From positions 3,472,001-3,536,000 of the forward strand of contig JABRWF010000004.1 of NCBI GenBank assembly GCA_018343915.1: DNA of 64,000 bases, given 5' to 3'. The stretch is from Agroathelia rolfsii. Its lineage: Eukaryota > Basidiomycota > Agaricomycetes > Amylocorticiales > Amylocorticiaceae. Within the stretch, counting starts at the first letter, position 1, and each line of letters starts with the position of its first letter. The notes beneath the pieces were generated by a model. The model worked only from the letters and a program-made list of their open reading frames with translations. It was not told where the DNA came from and did no database searches. Position numbers and translations under genes: made by a program. Of this stretch, positions 11,301 through 23,247 are shown piece by piece.

Positions 11301-13303
11301 CTCTCCATACTCTGGCGTTCGATATTAGTGCTGTTGCTGTCCCTCTCGCGCTCGGATATGCTCGATTGGCTGGCGGTACTGGCGTTGGTGGAACCAGCGC
11401 GTTTATGCCACTCAATGCTCCGCTCGATCGCCTGGATCCACCGCGCGGCCTCGACGGGGTGGTTAGCCTTGACGAACCATTTCTGGATAGAGCTGTGGCC
11501 CCGTGAGGGTGTAGAATGAACCTCGAACCGCGTCTTTTCGTTGGAGGAGACTTTGATTACTGCCGTGCGCATCGAGATGGAGCCTCGGCTGGCGACCGTT
11601 TCGTCTTCTTGATGGCGGTAATCTGTTTAAAAGGGTCAGATATGTATAATGGGCAAATATAGGAAGGGAAAGCACGCACAAGACAAGACGCCTCCTTGGA
11701 GGACGAACCAGCGGGTGTTATACCCACGAGCGACGTTGGTGTACTTGTTGAGATAGCCTTTGAGAGAAGGAGGCCCCGAGCCGCCGGTATCAATGAGCGT
11801 CGTGTCCTGGTTGGCGACTGTTCATATATTGTTAGCATCATCGGTCTATGACATATCCAAACGCGGTGGCTACCCACATTGTCTCAGGAAAACGCGAAAT
11901 TTATCGTCCTTGGGCGCTAGATCAGAGGCGGTCTTGCCCCTTCGATCGCGAACGAAGACGTCACAGCCAGCATTGACGGCGAGCCTGATCATGCGCTGGT
12001 CCTTGCGCTTGACGGCCTCGTGGAGCAGCGAGGAGCCGGACGCATCGTCGAGATAGGAGAGGTTAACGTGACGACTACGAGGCGATTCTAGCATGGCGTA
12101 CAACGGCTCGTTGGCCGGGCTATTTGTAGGGGAGAGGATATAAGATCGCAAGTGGGATCTGTAAGTCGCGTTCAAGAAAGCTCGAGAGTCTAAGGAAATA
12201 ATAGAGCGTCGGTGAAATAAGCCCGTAAGAACATTCTGAGAGACTGTAAACCTTCGATGACACGGGCAACAGCCTTGTCTTTAGCAACCTCTTTGCAAGT
12301 ATAACCTTGCGCGTCTCGTAGCGTATCATCGATTTGTTCTTGCTTGTTACGGACCGATAGCCGACCGGGCACAACCCATCGAGGACGACACCGAGGGAGA
12401 CCACCTTAGAGGGAGAGATGCCGAGATGCCGAGGAGAGGGGATATAGGGAGACACGGACGTATACGTGGTCTTCATTCAGACCGTCCATTTCGTCGCACA
12501 TACACACTCGTTTGCTTGACGTGCACGCGCTCATTTGCTATTCATTCGTTCTTTCCGATTTCTTATTACTACCCGTTACCCGCTCCTACATTAGTCACTC
12601 ATTGTTATTCTATTCTATTCTTCTCTTGCACCCACACCCGTGATTGCCGGCTGAGCGTGTTGGGCCCGGACCTGGTCCCATTATTGCATCTGATCCGTTA
12701 CCGACCCCCACAGTGGCCGGGTGGACTCGACTCCCTGCCAGTGGTCCTGACATTGCTCAAGGAGAAGGGTTAATATATCGATCCTTCCGATGGATGCAGC
12801 CAAATGAAGAGGTGTTGTCCCAGAGCCGGGAGGATGTACGCCATTGGGGGAGATTGATTTGTGCGATAGTAGGAGGGATACAGTCTGGACTATAGAGCAT
12901 AATAGTGAGACTGGTGCAATCAAACAGCTTGCCGCGAAAGAACCTACCTGTAGCACATCGAATGGCTAGATGAAGTGCTGCTGCACCCACATCGACGGCA
13001 TTGTTTTCAGAGGATGGCTTCTGTCTGTCCTTGCTAATCTCGGACAGGAATGGGTGAATCCGAGATGGATCGCCTGTGACAAGGACGTGTCTAGCCAGAG
13101 TAGAATTTTGGAGAAGATATGCACATGTGCCGTACCACTTCGCAGGGCTGCCAGAAGCCTGACTTGGTACAGCGGTTCATTGACGTCTAAAGAAATGGCT
13201 TAGCATTGAACACGACCGCTAGTGGACTTTGACCGAGCATACTTAGGATTTCCGAGGGTGGTCTCTGAGATGTTGTGGAGGACTGGGAGCGTATAGACGT
13301 CAT
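8366..13303 (-). CDS. oxysterol-binding protein, ankyrin-PH-FFAT-ORD type (Osh1/Osh2/ORP1L-like)
   Basis: Large multi-exon gene for a lipid transfer protein working at ER contact sites. The first exon starts at the ATG at 13303; spliced exons give LNVNEPLYQVRLLAALRSGD, then RIHPFLSEI. Ankyrin repeats follow: VGAAALHLAIRC, GTTPLHLAASIGRIDILTLL (12.7-12.9 kb) and GSSLLHEAVKRKD (12.0-12.1 kb). The PH domain (11.8-11.4 kb) reads SLKGYLNKYTNVARGY, NTRWFVLQGG, and ends in AARWIQAIERSIEW. A Ser-rich linker follows, then a textbook FFAT motif EFFDAVE preceded by acidic residues at 10290-10310, which binds VAP/Scs2 in the ER. The ORD carries the family signature EQVSHHPPIS at 9551-9580, and the last exon (9118-8366) holds the C-terminal ORD half. 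I did not resolve every intron. Identity is firm, exon edges less so. Confidence 0.9.
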
Positions 13304-13970
13304 ATCGAACTCGAAGGATACAATTTATATTGAACGATTATATGCTAGAACGAAGCTAAGAACGCCCAGAGACTATTACAAAGACGTTAGGAAGCTGCCA
13401 GTTGCCAATGCAAGTATATGCAGTAGTAACTAGTAGTAGTAGTAATAGCAAGAAGTAATACAGTAACTAAAAGTGAAGACGTGGTTGCTGAATTCAAGTA
13501 ACAGAATCAAACGTCACATCACACTCAGTTTCCTATTCCCATCCAGCACTGGCCATCGGCGCCCCATTGGGTCCACTAGCATGGTTGTCATCGCCATCGC
13601 TCCCGTCTCTGCTCCGCTAACACAGCGCCTAGTCAGTGCCCCTGATCATGGGCATCTATAGTCCCCGATAGTGCTTGAAACACCCCAGACCACTTTTCTC
13701 GGCGCTGTGTCTATTGTCTCGTCTGGGCCTAGCATCCTAAATTGGGCGATCTTTATACAATCAGTAACATTCTATGCCGCCAAAACTAAAGCTGTGTATC
13801 CAAGAACTAACCGCTTGGGAGAAATGAAGGGGGTCGTCGCACACGGCACCATCTCCCGATGTAGACGTGCTGCCGAGCTATTTAACTCCCAGTCTAAGCC
13901 CGGGACGAGCGAATCCCTCCCACTGCACCACCACCGCCTCTGCTATATCTGGCCGCAAACTTGAAACACC
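13304..13970. other. divergent intergenic region, possible small minus-strand exons
   Basis: Shared upstream region of the OSBP gene (-) and the small gene at 13971 (+). On the minus strand two coding-like pieces occur, MLGPDETIDTAPRKV near 13.7 kb and GSDGDDNHASGPNGAPM ending at a stop at 13533. They could be joined by a gtctgg...gttag intron, but I found no convincing first exon. I do not call a gene. Confidence 0.4.
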
Positions 13971-14555
13971 ATGCATACTATTTCCACATCGTTCAATATG
14001 AACCAGCACCTTCTGACCGAAGATGGCAGCAACCACCACTCCTATGTCCCAACGTCTATCAACGAACCGTACAACTACGATTTCAAGGTTGGCCAGACAA
14101 CAGCAATATAAAATACGGATTATTTATTCTTTTATACAGGAAGGTGATGCTGCTTGGGCGCCATTAAGACAGACAAGGCAAGAGAAAACTCTGTGGCACA
14201 GAGTGATCATCGCCTCTTCTGGTCACTATCAATCACCTACGGTTCGCATTTGCCCTTCTTGCTGACATCAAGCCAACAACAACTGACACTGGGAACTGTC
14301 TCTTTCTAGAAAGGGCCACGTCGCACGCCATATCGGCATTGGTTCGTCAAGTACCCCGCCACCGAAACCAACCCTCTGAACTGCCCCACCTCATTATCGC
14401 GCGAGGTCTACAGCGCCATGGTCGGCGAGCTCAAGCCCGACACACCACAAGTCCGGAAACTGCTCTATTTCGGCGATGTGCTCAGCCAAACAGATCAGAG
14501 ATTAGTAGCGCTTGAAGTCCTTCACGAATGTGGATTCCAGGACGATTCAGATTAG
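13971..14555 (+). CDS. small hypothetical protein
   Basis: Three exons (13971-14087, 14140-14241, 14310-14555) keep phase and give 154 aa. I do not recognise the family. Visible features: a polar N-terminus (NMNQHLLTEDGSN), a central EGDAAWAPLRQTRQEKTLWHRVI, a basic KGPRRTPYRHWFVKYP, and an acidic C-terminus ending ECGFQDDSD. It has no signal peptide, no membrane segment and no obvious catalytic motif, so a soluble intracellular protein is likely. An alternative start is Met10 at 13998. All introns are GT-AG, 52 and 68 nt. It sits between the divergent OSBP gene and the convergent HyuB-like gene. Confidence 0.7.
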
Positions 14556-14919
14556 AGCGTGTGATGAGCATACACGCAACATCATACAGAAAATTGTACA
14601 TTATCCCCACACACCCTACACCTTATTTTATAGACTCTTTCGTTTATAACTTTACTCGGATTTTTAATTATTGTACACTAGCTACTATGCATCTTTCCAG
14701 ATTGTTCGCCACGGACAAGAATACCACATGTTCCAAATCTTCATGAATACTTGATGAATGCTCTTTTTTTCGTATGCCCTAGTCGATCAATGAATGCTAT
14801 CTTTCATGATGAAATCATCAACATCGATTTCTAGTACAAAGCTGCCCCAATACTAATACATGCCTATCAATAACGTTCATCCTATACAAGTCCCACCACC
14901 CATCAAACAAACTCCCTCA
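14556..14919. other. convergent 3' region
   Basis: Lies between the stops of the 13971 gene (+) and the HyuB-like gene (-). No coding signal; AT-rich, as expected for overlapping 3' ends. Confidence 0.7.
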
Positions 14920-17287
14920 TCAGGGACCAAACGCAGCCTGCGCCGCCAACCTCTCAGCTAGACTCCCTCTCGCCTCCCATACCGGCACATGCTTCGCAGC
15001 CAGGGCCGCATCAATCTCTTCACCGTCGGGTTCACCCCACGCACCCCCACCGGGGGTCTCAATTAGGAGATGATCACCCTTGCCCATAAAGACCGTGGCC
15101 TTGCCTCCGATGTTGATGTACCGCGGTGGCACTTGACCGGGGGCCTTGCCCTCGGGCAGGTCACCGTCCGCTTCGCGGCGTTGCTTAATCCAGGTGTTAC
15201 GTCCCAGTGCACCGGGACCACCGCCTTCGAGGCCGTATGGCTGTCTTGTTCTCCTCTAAAGAAAATAAATAAATAAGTGGAGTTATTCTCTCACTAATTC
15301 AAAATCCAGCAAAAGGAGACCACATTACTAACCTCGGAAAGAATCGACACCTGCATCGGCTCCATAATCTCTAGCTCACGCACGACACCCTCGCCACCTC
15401 GCCATTTACCCACGCCGCCGCTACCTTCGCGCAGGCCGAAGCGGTTGATGAGCACAGGGTAGCGCCGTTCGAGAATCTCGACGTCGCCGATACGCGTATT
15501 GGTAATGTGTGTGTGCACGCCGGAGGTGCCGTGCCAGTTGGGGCCGGCACCTGAGCCGCCTGCGATTGTCTGTATGTATAGAGCAGGAGACGAACTGAGA
15601 AGCTGTACGGTCGGTGTGAGTGTAAGAAGCAGATTACGGACCTCGTAGTAGCCCCAGCCGGCAACCGCGATGCCCTGTTCGTTTTTGCCGCCCTGGCCGA
15701 ATGTGAGGTTGCTTTTTTAAAAAAATAAAGGTTATTAGAATCGGCGTGATGATTAAGATAACGAAAGTGGGAAAGCATACTTCGTGCATCCTTGGCTAGC
15801 AGCGCACGCGTGGAACGCCTTTAATACAACATCCACTATCCGCTGTGATGTTAGGACGTTGCCACCACACACGGCTGCTGTTCTCGAGGGGGATAAAAGC
15901 GTGTTCTCGGGGATCTTGACTATATGCGATTCACCCTTTCATTAATCTCATGACAAGATGAAAAGTTTTATATAGGCACGTACTCGTTAGAGGAACGAGA
16001 CATCCTGCATTCAACGGGATATCCATGTCCAACATGGACCGCATGCAATATATCACAGCAGAATGCACTACTGAAATGGGTGAGTTTAGGTTTCCTCGAA
16101 CTTCAGAGCCTGTGCCTTCGAAATCCAAGACGGCGGAGCCTGATTTCTCATCAATTTCGACCTTGAGGCAGATCTGGAAGCCGATGAAAATGTTAGAGCT
16201 GAAGATCAAATCGTTTCTTAGGGTATATATACGTACAGGTGAGCCATCGTCAAGATAGTCGACTGCCTGTAGTACGTTTGACTGGGCACGTTTAACAACG
16301 TCCCGCAAAAGATTTCGGACAGACATCTCGGCGTTGTTACGGATGTGGTACATGTATTCTTGGACAGTCTCCAGGCCGTAATCCTTCACAACTTCAAAAA
16401 GACATTGTCAATACAAATTCTGATATCAATGAAATGGGAGTGCTTACTCGCGTGAATAAGTTGAATGCCCTTGTGATTTGCGGCAATTTGCTATATTTCA
16501 AGTATAAATACGCGATCAGTTCGAGGACATAGATGAGACGTACAGCTTTCAAATCACTCTCGACATCTCGAATATTCCGGCAGCCAGAGCTGCCAGGATA
16601 CTGGGCAGGTTTATCAATCATGTACTCGAGCAATCCCTTACGGTCGAAATTTCCTCCGTTAACTATCTTGAAACTGACGATCTCAGCTCCCTCTTCGAAG
16701 ATACTTATGGATGTAGGCGGCATAGAGCCAGGAAGGATGCCACCAATATCGGCATGATGACCTCGCGATGCTGTGAAGAAAATGATTTCCTTGCCGGATT
16801 CGTCGAAGACGGGTGTAATGATGGTTATATCTGGTAGATGGCTTTCACGCAACGCTAATCAGCCCGCAGAGCTATATGATACCATACAATTAAATGCCAC
16901 TTACGATCCTCCAGCATGGGGCGAGTTCGTCATGACCACATCTCCTTCTTTGAGATCTTTACCGTACAATTTCATTTGATATTTCACGGCACTGAACAAA
17001 GTGGATACATGAGTTCGACTCAAAGATGGCTTCCCATCACGTTGCATAACTCACAAACTCATGGATCCCAAATGGATAGGTATGAACGGTGCATTTGCCA
17101 CCAGATCACCATCCGGAGCAAATAAAGCACAAGAGAAATCAAGCCGTTCCTTGATATTTGTGCTTATAGATGTTTGCTGCAATGACCGACCCATAGCCTC
17201 CGCGACGCTCATGAATCGGTTATTGAATAATGTGAGCAGAATCGGATCTGGTCCCTTCTTGGATGCATTCTCGGACGAAATGGCCAT
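14920..17287 (-). CDS. hydantoinase B / 5-oxoprolinase C-terminal domain protein, stand-alone
   Basis: Multi-exon gene. The first exon starts [18 protein letters not shown] and passes into [51 protein letters not shown], the classic start of the HyuB domain. Later exons give [136 protein letters not shown] and a C-terminus with [12 protein letters not shown]. Fungal 5-oxoprolinases are usually about 1,280-residue fusions of HyuA (ATP-binding) and HyuB. Here the protein begins at the HyuB boundary and no HyuA sequence is visible in the roughly 1 kb upstream. It may act with a separate HyuA-type partner, or may be a truncated relic. The domain itself looks intact. Confidence 0.85.
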
Positions 17288-18375
17288 TTTGATGTCGAAC
17301 CAGGTTGTGAGTGCAAGATGATCACGGTATACCTCAAGTTCGGGTTCAAGTTATTTAACTCGCGCCAAAGCCCCAGTGCTTATAATGATGTAGGTCCGTT
17401 TCCGCAAATGTTCCGAGATAGGAAATGGTATATGTCAAACTGTCAGAAGACCAGGTGTGATTGGTATTTTAACGTGAGCTGACTATCTCGAGAGCAAAAT
17501 TATATGCGGATATCGAGCGCGAACAGGTGCAATCTGCGAGATGACCATGGCCGCTTGGTCTCTATCACAGCCAGACGGAGCAGGCTCGGAACGTGTCTCC
17601 GAAGGGCCCGAGGCGATGACGTTTTGGGAAGCTTTGCTTCCGGCCCCGCTCGGAATTCACATGATCACATGATCTACTATCTTTTGGTCGGCATCGCTAG
17701 GCCATCGCCATTTAACTTTGGTTTCCACATCCAACAGCGTGCGAGGCGTCGAGAATGGGTCACTGGGTCCCTCCAATTCACTCTGCTAGAATTCTTGGCT
17801 ATAAATATGTCACTTACGTCCCCCATTAGCTCAAATGACATGACTTTTTTACTGCTGTCTTTGTCAGGGGAATATCTCCCGACACACCTTTTCGCGTGCA
17901 TGCGACTACGCGCGCGACCTTTGTGCAGCCACACGTGCCTTTCGTGAGGGATGACATCAACATGTCATTCCCTTCCTTCTGGTTGGGTTGTATCACAGAA
18001 AGAATTTTATATGTACGATACACCCCCTACCTTCGTTCTCTTCGGACTTCCCAACTACGTACAGGTTGTGTCCGTTATATTTCCTTTTCTTCTTTCGATG
18101 ATCTCCGGATTCCCCGTCTACGTACAGCGAATTATCATCGATTGATCATGCCACTCATCGTGTGATCGCGTCGGGTGTTACCCTGACAGTCTTGTCTTCT
18201 ATAGCTGATGGAACTGCAGATGCCAGATAGTAGCCCAGTCATACACATGTGCATATAATGTCATCATTTGCCGAGGAACGTTGCTCCTGACCGACTCGGA
18301 GGCCCCAAGTATCTTGTAATATCCTGCAACTTCGTGAGCCTCGCATACCACACACCCCAGCAATTTGAAAGCACA
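17288..18375. other. divergent promoter region of the HyuB-like and GH92 genes
   Basis: About 1.1 kb with no supported gene. A 22-nt imperfect repeat (CGGA-T-CCC, then CTACGTACAG) occurs at 18043-18064 and 18105-18126, roughly 300 bp upstream of the GH92 start. It may be a binding-site pair. Confidence 0.5.
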
Positions 18376-21300
18376 ATGACCAAACCGTTGTGCTCTTTTA
18401 TTCTTCTGATCTTGGCCTTGAGTCGTACCGTGCTATGTGTTAATACGAACTTGACGTCTCTTGTGAATCTTTTCATTGGTACTGCCTCCGGAGCCAATGG
18501 GGGAAGTGGAGGAAATGGATTCCCCGGTGGGTATTGACGATCGCAGGTGCAGAAGTAAAAGAGTCGATTGTGATTCGCATTTTTAGGTGCTGCTGTACCT
18601 CACGCAATGGCAAAAGTGTGTAAATTAAAGCCCAAGACTCGATAAAATTAAATTCCCTCCTGATTGTCTATCAATAGGTGGGAATCGACGTCGATGAAGT
18701 CCGTGAGTAATTATAGTTACCTTGCGGACTGGTTGTGGGAGACTAACCTGCGTAAAGCCCGCCAGGCCGGATATATTCATGATAATTCATCTGTGACTGG
18801 TACTGCTGTGTTTTACTCGCTCATTTGGTATATCCCTTACATTTCAATGTCTAGGCATCTCGTTAATGCATGATGAGGGGACTGGAGGTAGATATTTATG
18901 TCAAGAGAACAGTTGTCATCCTCTGAGTCGTTATTTATTTCAGGGAATACCGAGGGTGGATACGGATTCTTCCCATTATTCCCACTTCAGAATTGCACGT
19001 TCTCTGAGTGCCCAGTTGGCCTCAAGGCCAGGGAAGCGCTTAGAGCAGCAAACTCAGATGGTACACCTGTCTACATCATTCTTTCAATGATTTGATCATG
19101 GATATATGCGCTCTTTTTTTTTAGCCGCTCGACCCGGCTACTTTACTACACAGTTTGTCAATGGTATCAAACTGGAGACAACGTCTACGCGTAGATCTGG
19201 TCTTATCCGTTTCACTTATCCTAACGTTTCGGCAGTCAATCATGTCGTAGTAGACCTTACCAATGACCTGCAGCGCTCTTTCGAAGGTGGTGGAATAGTC
19301 ATTGATGGGACGAATGCGCGCGTTGTCTTGAATGGCACGTTCCTACAGGTAGGAATAATTTCTTCTCTTGTTTTTGAGAACACATTTTTAATTATGCATT
19401 CAGAGCTATGGTACGGCTAATTATACCGTTCATGCCTGCTACGATTTCACGCCGCCGGCCAATATAAAAAATCAACCATTGGTGGCTTATGGAACATACC
19501 AATCTATCAATAGTTCAGATCCTACGGATATTGTTGTTGCACAAAATACAACTACACTCAGCTATGGATATACCTCTAGCCCTTCCCCTATTCAAGCCGG
19601 CGGCCTGGTTTCCTTTGGATCAGACGTCGTCTTGGCCCGTTTCAGTGTATCTTTCATTAGCACTGAACAGGCATGTGCAAACGCGGAAGAGGAGATACCC
19701 GACTGGGACTGGGATGCGGTACAAGGGGCATCACAAAGTAAATGGGAAGATGTCTTATCCCGAGTGATTATTGATACGGAGAAGGAAAATGCGACGATCG
19801 TCGAATTATTGTATTCCTCGGTGTGTCAAAAACAACACGAAACTTCCAGTTGCTGATGGAAAAAAAATGTCTATGCACAGCTTTACCGTGCCTCACTCGT
19901 CCCCGCCAATCTCACTGGCGAGAATCCTTACTGGGACTCGCCTTATGGTTTCTGGGATGCCTTTTTCTGGTGCTTTTAGCTCTCCGGAGTCGTCGGTATA
20001 GGTCACTGATTTATATCTTTTCAAAGCTCCTGGGACGTCTTCCGCACTGTACACCCACTCTTGTCAATCACGTCTCCCCTGGAGTGGTCTCAGATCGTAA
20101 ACGCTTACATTGACGGATGGAGATTCACTGGATATATCCCCGAATGTCGTGATAACACCAAACCGTAAGGATGCTTGCGTAGCATGACACGAGCAATCAG
20201 CACTCAATATTTCCTTAAAGAGGGTACGTTCAGGGTGGATCAGACGGAATGCCAATTCTTGGTGATTTCGCAGTGAAATACGGCGCGTATGCCGATGCTT
20301 TAGGCGTACCAGCCGATGATCTGTACCAGGCACTCGTAGATACCGCCGAGAACACACCGCCGGATTGGTATGAGGGTAAGTGCATAGAAAGATCTATATC
20401 CATCTTAAAAAGTAAGCCTATCTGAGTGTTTTGAGGGCTTTAGTGGGAAGACAAAACACCGCGTGGACTCTCTTCGATTACATTCCGACCAACTGGACGG
20501 ATCCATCGGGCGCTATTGGCCTGCCCACGCGCGAAGCTTCTAGGACTTTGGAGGTATATTTCTCTTCCCAATTTCCATGAGTGTTGGCATTGATTGATAG
20601 TCTTAAAGTATGCCATGAACGATTTCGGCGTTAGACAGGCTGCCATCGCTCTGGGCAAGAATATTTCTGATGTATACAAGTACGGGAACCGTTCTATGGG
20701 ATTCAAGAATGTGTGGGATCCCAATGTGACGAGTGATGGGTTCTACGGATTTTCACAAAGGAGATTTGCGGTAAATGCCTGTTCATTTTTATCTGCAAAA
20801 GCATAAAGACTGATACATGGTTGATTAGAATGGAACATTTTTGTACAGTCCTCCTAACGCATGCTCACCTGTCGATCCGGTTGTGCACTCGTGTGCAAGA
20901 GGTACTGACAATGATGTCGGATTTTACGAATGTGCGTGTCTAAATTGATACTATCCTTCACGTCTGTTGAATTTTCACTTAGCGTCATCCTGGGAAATGT
21001 CGTTCTTTGCGCCGCAGTCGATGTCGAGCATGGTCGAGCTCATGGGCGGAAACACCACTTTTATCAACCGAGTGTAAGTTGTAAACCTTTTTTGGTCGTG
21101 ACCGCAGCACTCACCTGAGTTTTACAGTGAGCATTACTTCAACGGCGGTTACTTCAATGCAGGAAATGAACCGGGGTTTGAGATGCCATGGGTGTACCAT
21201 TATGCCAATAGACCAGACTTGAGTGCATTACGTGTCCGAAATGTCACTTTCTCGTACTTCAGCACGGGCATCGGCGGAGTCAGTCATCCTTGGTCAATGT

Positions 21301-21744
21301 TATTCTCGTTATGGAAATACTAACTCCAGAAATGATGTTCAGATACCGGGAAACGATGACAGCGGTGCGATGGCCGCACTCCTAATTTTCCACATGCTCG
21401 GCCTCTACCCGGTACCATCGTCAAATCAACTCCTCATAGGCAGCCCCATGGTGTCTGCTTACACTCTGACAAATAATTTCTTCAATACCAGCACTACAGT
21501 GACAGTAAAGAACTTTGACAGCAAGACCGTGGCACTTTCTCCTCCAGCTGGTAGCAATGTTTACGTGCAGAACATTACCATCAACGGAAAGACCAGCGAC
21601 ACCATTTGTTGGATTACATTTGAGGACCTAACGAGAGGCGGGGAGATTGTGATTGCTGTTGGATCCGAGGTACCTGAGACAGGCTGCGGTGTTGGTCCTA
21701 ATGCGCTGCCAGATTCATTGGAAAGTGGAGGCTTCAAGTTTTGA
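18376..21744 (+). CDS. glycoside hydrolase family 92 alpha-1,2-mannosidase, secreted
   Basis: Multi-exon gene that reads through cleanly once short introns are removed. A signal peptide (MTKPLCSFILLILALSRTVL) is followed by LTSLVNLFIGTASGANGGSG and FPGGAAVPHAMAKVGIDVD, the GH92 N-terminal core. Further family segments are AGYIHDNSSVTG, GNTEGGYGFFPLFPLQNC, NPYWDSPYGFWDAFFCSWDV, RTVHPLLSITSPLEW, YVQGGSDGMPILGDFAVKY, NEPGFEMPWVYHYANRP and GNDDSGAMAALLIFHMLGLY. The NEP and GNDDSG motifs correspond to the catalytic acid/base region known for GH92 calcium-dependent exo-mannosidases. The C-terminal beta domain ends at 21744. Expected role is trimming of alpha-mannose from N-glycans or cell-wall mannan outside the cell or in the secretory pathway. 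I see no break; individual exon ends were only partly checked. Confidence 0.9.
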
Positions 21745-22276
21745 AAAGATTAACGAGGTGGAGGAGTAATCAGGCTTTTCCCAAGTGACCATCGTAATAC
21801 AAGTTGATAGTAAGAATATAAGTATATTAGATGTTGAGACAAAGGATATAGGTGTTTTTCTGACAAGCTTTTAGTATACGTGTATATCGAGTTACCCGTC
21901 GACAACAGCATTGTGTACATAAACCGGAGAGGTGTCAAGAGTCAGGAGAAGTCACAAGTTACCCATTTCGGCAAGTCGACAACCCCGCGCCACAGCCGCA
22001 CCGCGCGCCACCTTCAGTCCTCGCTGTAGCCCTCCTCAAGACCCCTCAACTCCTCAAGGTAAGAATGCTTGTCACCCGAAAGCTGGACGAATGAACTGGC
22101 ATGATCTCTGGCTTTCCAATGATATGTAATTTCCCGGGATTTGGAATTGCGGTCTGGATGGATGACTTGTGACCATGTCGGATGTCGTTCTCGCTCAGGC
22201 TTGCTTACTCGTAAAATCTTCAAACTCTGGGCTGACTCTTTGCTGCTTTTTGCCCCCATCCATCCCCCCATATTAG
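21745..22276. promoter_or_regulatory. eL24 promoter and probable 5' UTR intron
   Basis: Contains pyrimidine-rich leader sequence. A good donor (AAG|gtaaga at 22059) and the acceptor ttag at 22275-22276 could define a 218-nt 5' UTR intron ending directly before the eL24 ATG. No gene otherwise. Confidence 0.4.
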
Positions 22277-22950
22277 ATGGTTAGTCTACTCTGGTGAAAA
22301 CTATATTCGAATAGCCAGCTGATGAAATACATCATTGGCAATCTGTAGAAGACCGAAATCGACTCGTTCTCTGGCTACCGTATCTACCCCAGCAAGGGCA
22401 AACTCTTCGTTCGTGGTGACAGCAAGGTGCATCCAAAATTTGAATTGCTGAAATATCACATTCTTACGATATATGTCTTCAACTCTCTTATATGAACGTA
22501 GGTCTTCCGCTTTGCTACGTCCAAGAATGCATCCCTCTTCTTGCAACGCAAGAACCCCCGTAAGATCGCCTGGACCCAGGTCTACAGGCGCATGCACAAG
22601 AAGGGTATCACTGAGGAAGTCGCCAAGAAGCGCTCCCGCAGGACGGTGAAGCACCAGCGTGGCATCGTCGGTGCCGATCTCGCTTCCATCGCTGCCAAGC
22701 GCAACCAGACTGCTGCTGTGCGCGCCCAACAGCGTCTTGCTGCTATCAGCAAGGCTAAGGCCGAGAAGAAGGAGAAGGAGGCCACCAAGAAGCCCAAGGC
22801 GAGTTCCTATTCCTTTCATTGATAGACCCAACAAAAAGCCTTCTCTATTTGCTTTTACTTATACATGTTCTTTGACAGGCTCCTAGGGCACCCACATCCG
22901 CACCAAAAGTATCGAAGCAGCAGATGAAGGGTGGCAAGGGCGGACGATAA
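22277..22950 (+). CDS. RPL24: large-subunit ribosomal protein eL24
   Basis: Four exons (22277-22279, 22349-22426, 22502-22798, 22879-22950) give 149 aa. Exon 1 is only the ATG. The protein starts MKTEIDSFSGYRIYPSKGKL and continues FATSKNASLFLQRKNPRKIA, WTQVYRRMHKKG and TVKHQRGIVGADL, all classic eL24. It ends in a Lys/Ala-rich tail SKQQMKGGKGGR. Intron 3 begins gcgagt rather than gtgagt: KKPK|gcgagt...gacag|APRAPTS. Only this GC-AG splice restores the normal eL24 tail; reading through gives a premature stop after SSYSFH. The gene is probably highly expressed. It converges with GNA1, whose stop is about 300 bp away. Confidence 0.95.
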
Positions 22951-23247
22951 ATCATTTCAGGAGATCTGGATGGCTTTTCCTTTATCTTATGCGCACTATT
23001 CATGCCTTCGTACCACCACATGTACCACGTAGCTGCCAATCCATGCACCCATGGCTCACTAAAAATGTGTTTTTAGCACTGCTATCAAAGTCTTGATTCA
23101 TCACAAGCGTCCGTCAAATGTTTGAAGTTGGATTGATAGGTCAGCTAGTGTCCGTATGTAAATATTATAACCAAGGTATGTTACAAATGTCCGGTGCGTG
23201 CTCTAGAAGAGTCCATGTAAGGGAGAGTGAAACCTTCGGCAACCAAA

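Noticed and set aside
17504..17947. 147-aa plus-strand frame upstream of GH92
   Set aside because: No recognisable domain, and the composition does not look coding; sits in a divergent promoter.
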